This document shows positions 61,661 to 64,000 of a DNA stretch of 64,000 nt, one piece after another. The first letter of the stretch is position 1, and each line of letters opens with the position of its first letter. A model generated the notes under the pieces. It was not told the DNA's origin, searched no databases, and saw only the letters and a list, made by a program, of their open reading frames with translations. A program made the position numbers and the translations under genes. The DNA is from Verrucomicrobiota bacterium JB023 (GTDB taxonomy: Bacteria > Verrucomicrobiota > Verrucomicrobiia > Verrucomicrobiales > Akkermansiaceae): contig JAUTCR010000067.1 of NCBI GenBank assembly GCA_030673895.1, forward strand, positions 1 through 64,000. The letters run 5' to 3'.

Positions 61661-63382
61661 ATGTCAGAATACAAAACCAGTCCCGCCGATCTGGAGGGGA
61701 TGCCCCCCGGGGTGCCACATATTATCGGAAACGAGGCCGCCGAGCGCTTCTCGTTCTATGGGATGAAAGCCGTGCTCGCCGTCTTCATGGCGCAGTATCT
61801 TCACTTGATGAATGATGTGCCGGGGGAAGCCATGAGCGAGGCTTCCGCGACGGCCAACGTCCACCTCTTTAATGGTTGGGTCTATCTCACTCCTTTTCTT
61901 GGGGCAATTTTGTCCGACGTCTTTTGGGGCAAATACAAGACGATCATCTGGCTCTCCCTGGTCTATGTGATGGGGCATGCTGCCCTGGCCTTCATGGGAG
62001 TGACGGGAGAAGCACGTTGGTGGCTCTTTGCCGGCCTCGCCCTGATTTGCTTGGGCTCGGGTGGGATTAAGCCCTGCGTCTCCGCCCACGTCGGCGATCA
62101 ATTCGGGGCGCGCAACGCCCATCTCCTGCCGAAGGTTTTCAACTGGTTCTATTTTTCCATCAATCTGGGGGCCATGGCCTCCATGATGTTAACGCCGTGG
62201 CTGCTGAAGTGGTATGGGCCGCACTGGGCCTTCGGGGTCCCGGGCGTCTTGATGGCCTTGGCCACGGTCGTTTTCTGGGTTGGCCGGAAGCGTTTCATCC
62301 ATGTCCCCGCCGGCGGCAGGAGCACCTTGGCTGAGATGACGAGCCCCGAGGGCGTGAGCACCATTCTCCGCCTCCTTCCGCTCTATCTTTTTGTGGCCAT
62401 GTTCTGGGCTCTTTTTGATCAGACTGGGTCCACCTGGATCTTCCAGGCTCAGGATATGGACCGCGAGTTCCTGGGCTTCGAGTGGCTGCCCTCGCAGGTG
62501 CAGTCGCTCAATTCGCTCTTCGTCCTCACCTTCATTCCGCTCTTTGCCTACGTGCTCTATCCCAAGCTTTCCAAGGTTTGGCCGCTCACACCTCTGCGTA
62601 AGATCAGCGTGGGCCTCTTCGTGATGGCTGCCGCCTTTGGTATTGTGGCGCTTGTGCAAACTCGCATTGATGGCGGGGCCAGCCCGAACATTGGCTGGCA
62701 GGTTCTCGCCTACGCCATGTTGACGGCCTCCGAGGTGATGGTCTCCATCGTGGCCCTCGAATTTGCCTACACCCAGTCGCCGAAGACGATGAAGTCGATG
62801 GTGATGTGCTTCTACCTTGGCGCGGTGGCGCTCGGCAATTTCTTCACCGCGGGTATCAATCACTTCATTGAGATCGACGAACCTGAGAAAGTGGTCGAGA
62901 GCGTGGGCACCAAAGCGGCCTTGGAAGAGGCGGTGGCACGGGTCTCTGCCGAAGGGCGGGGAGTTAAGGTCGATGATTTGCAGGACGAGTGGGGCAACCC
63001 GCTGCAGGCGAAGGTGCTGAACTCACGCACACTCCGCATCTCCTCTGCGGGAGAGGATAACAAGCCACGCACCCAATGGGACCGTGGGGTGCGACTCGTC
63101 TGGCCGGAGGAGGTGAAGGAAGAGAAGGAGAGCTGGACCTCGGCCCTTCAGCCCGACACGCCTTGGCTGGAGGCTCGCATGGACGAGCTGGGCCTGAATA
63201 CCGATGAGGAACAAGTGGAGGCCAGTGACTACCCCTTCGAGGTGGAATGGTTCGTGGGCGGAGGAACCAAGTTGGAAGGCGCGGCCTACTTCTGGTTCTT
63301 CGCGGGGCTAATGCTACTCACCGCGATTGGCTTCATTCCTTACGCGATGAAGTATCGCGGGAAGACCGTCCTGCAGGATTGA
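61661..63382 (+). CDS. POT/PTR2-family peptide:proton symporter
   Basis: 573 residues, ATG at 61661 (MSEYKTSPADLEG). Motif E-x-x-E-R-F-S-F-Y-G (NEAAERFSFYGM) and FYFSINLGAMASM are the PTR2 signatures; FWALFDQTGSTW follows. Twelve to fourteen membrane helices and a hydrophilic insertion near residues 410-520. Imports di- and tripeptides with protons. Followed by a strong terminator shared with the convergent peptidase, and its convergent partner is an oligopeptidase. Confidence 0.93.
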   Translation: MSEYKTSPADLEGMPPGVPHIIGNEAAERFSFYGMKAVLAVFMAQYLHLMNDVPGEAMSEASATANVHLFNGWVYLTPFLGAILSDVFWGKYKTIIWLSLVYVMGHAALAFMGVTGEARWWLFAGLALICLGSGGIKPCVSAHVGDQFGARNAHLLPKVFNWFYFSINLGAMASMMLTPWLLKWYGPHWAFGVPGVLMALATVVFWVGRKRFIHVPAGGRSTLAEMTSPEGVSTILRLLPLYLFVAMFWALFDQTGSTWIFQAQDMDREFLGFEWLPSQVQSLNSLFVLTFIPLFAYVLYPKLSKVWPLTPLRKISVGLFVMAAAFGIVALVQTRIDGGASPNIGWQVLAYAMLTASEVMVSIVALEFAYTQSPKTMKSMVMCFYLGAVALGNFFTAGINHFIEIDEPEKVVESVGTKAALEEAVARVSAEGRGVKVDDLQDEWGNPLQAKVLNSRTLRISSAGEDNKPRTQWDRGVRLVWPEEVKEEKESWTSALQPDTPWLEARMDELGLNTDEEQVEASDYPFEVEWFVGGGTKLEGAAYFWFFAGLMLLTAIGFIPYAMKYRGKTVLQD

Positions 63383-63412
63383 GGATCCACTAACAGATGT
63401 TTCTAACGAAAG

Positions 63413-63444
63413 AAAAAGCGCGGACCCTGGGGTCCGCGCTTTTT
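63413..63444. terminator. bidirectional terminator between transporter and peptidase genes
   Basis: AAAAAGCGCGGACC-CTGG-GGTCCGCGCTTTTT, perfect 14-bp stem, 4-base loop, A-run and T-run on either side. Serves both convergent genes. Confidence 0.95.
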
Positions 63445-63485
63445 GTCAAATGGAGAGAGGAAGGGGTTCGGATCCGCCAGCTTGT

Positions 63486-64000
63486 TTAGGCGAGGCCATT
63501 CCTTGCGAGGAAGGCGTTGAGATCGGGATCCCGGCCCATGAAGTCGCGGAAGGTCTGGTCGACGGGTTGCGAATTGCCTCGCGAGAGAATCATCTTGCGG
63601 AAGTCGCGCCCGGTGGATTCGTTGAGGATGCCCTCTTTCTGGAATCGGGTGAAGGCATCCGCATCAAGAACCTCGGCCCACTTATAGGAGTAGTAGCCGG
63701 CCGCATAGCCGGTGGGGCTGGAGAAGAGGTGATTGAAGCGCTTGGCCATTCCGGGAACTTCGCTAGCGAGCGGAGCCCGGTAGGTGGCCAGGATTTCTTT
63801 CTCCACCTCATCGAGGTCACGGCCCTGATACTTGGCCAGATTGATGTGCAGCTCGAGGTCGAGCTTGCCGAAGGAGAGTTGGCGCATGTTCGCTGTTGCG
63901 GAGAGGTAGTTGCGGGCAGCGAGCATCTTCTGGAAGAGTTCCTCCGGGATGGGTTCGCCGGTCTCGTAATGACGGGCGAAGAAGTCGAGCGACTCACGGT
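63486..64000 (-). CDS. M3-family oligopeptidase, 3' part
   Basis: C-terminal 171 residues of an M3 (thimet/PrlC/Dcp-type) metallopeptidase; the frame is open to the window edge, and codons before the ORF-track Met read [22 protein letters not shown], as expected. The HEXXH site would lie further upstream, outside. [23 protein letters not shown] and the end [20 protein letters not shown] are the canonical M3 tail. Convergent with the POT transporter, which fits cleavage of imported peptides. Confidence 0.93.
   Translation of the reverse strand, partial: RESLDFFARHYETGEPIPEELFQKMLAARNYLSATANMRQLSFGKLDLELHINLAKYQGRDLDEVEKEILATYRAPLASEVPGMAKRFNHLFSSPTGYAAGYYSYKWAEVLDADAFTRFQKEGILNESTGRDFRKMILSRGNSQPVDQTFRDFMGRDPDLNAFLARNGLA

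Overview
The window looks like a chromosomal segment of a marine-type member of the Verrucomicrobiota. Lines of evidence are a PVC-type multidomain cytochrome c/beta-propeller/HEAT protein, a PEP-CTERM-like secreted protease, a sulfatase with HEAT repeats, split and fused cytochrome c-propeller proteins, an Ebo gene trio and many secreted proteins of unknown function. Most of it is GC-rich with dense, overlapping genes. AT-rich patches surround the acyltransferase (2.2-3.5 kb) and the sulfotransferase (7.5-8.7 kb), which suggests acquired material. No insertion sequence, prophage, CRISPR array or rRNA was seen.

Layout. 0-10 kb: 3' part of ileS, an acyltransferase gene lying between ileS and lspA, a sulfatase, a YHYH-domain protein, a sulfotransferase and a PfkB kinase. 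10-23 kb: glmS, then a pigment region holding homologues of every enzyme of the staphyloxanthin pathway: two CrtI-family oxidoreductases (CrtN/CrtP-like), an aldehyde dehydrogenase, a CrtQ-like glycosyltransferase, a CrtO-like acyltransferase and a squalene/phytoene-synthase-family enzyme, with lepB embedded. A PEP-CTERM protease, a META-domain protein and a secreted helical-repeat protein are interspersed. 23-32 kb: TraB-like protein, a prepilin-like pair, an ABC exporter, cysK, tRNA-Arg(ACG) inside a long inverted repeat, rpsA, and a gene missing from the ORF track: a 70-residue SelW/Rdx-type selenoprotein with an in-frame UGA at the C-x-x-U position and a bacterial SECIS-like hairpin just after it.

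32-46 kb: a glycan-use locus (clan A glycosidase-like protein, LacI regulator, GPH-type sugar transporter, a 1134-residue uncharacterised protein), a secreted protein with four repeated beta-sandwich-like domains, a strongly G-tracted intergenic array, a TIM-barrel protein, and a candidate small RNA whose promoter spacer is a perfect palindrome. 46-56 kb: a 1533-residue diheme propeller protein, upp-cdd, pdeM-like, DUF6498-like, then a two-gene operon that repeats the cytochrome c + propeller theme as separate proteins. 56-64 kb: envelope lipoproteins (BamD/YbgF-like, LptE-like), rsmI, an eboB-eboE-eboC-like run, a POT transporter, and the 3' part of an M3 oligopeptidase.

The two most interesting items are the C30 acyl-glycosyl-carotenoate gene set (about 12.2-22.6 kb) and the unannotated selenoprotein (31223-31435, minus strand). 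All functional calls come from reading the sequence; no database search was run.
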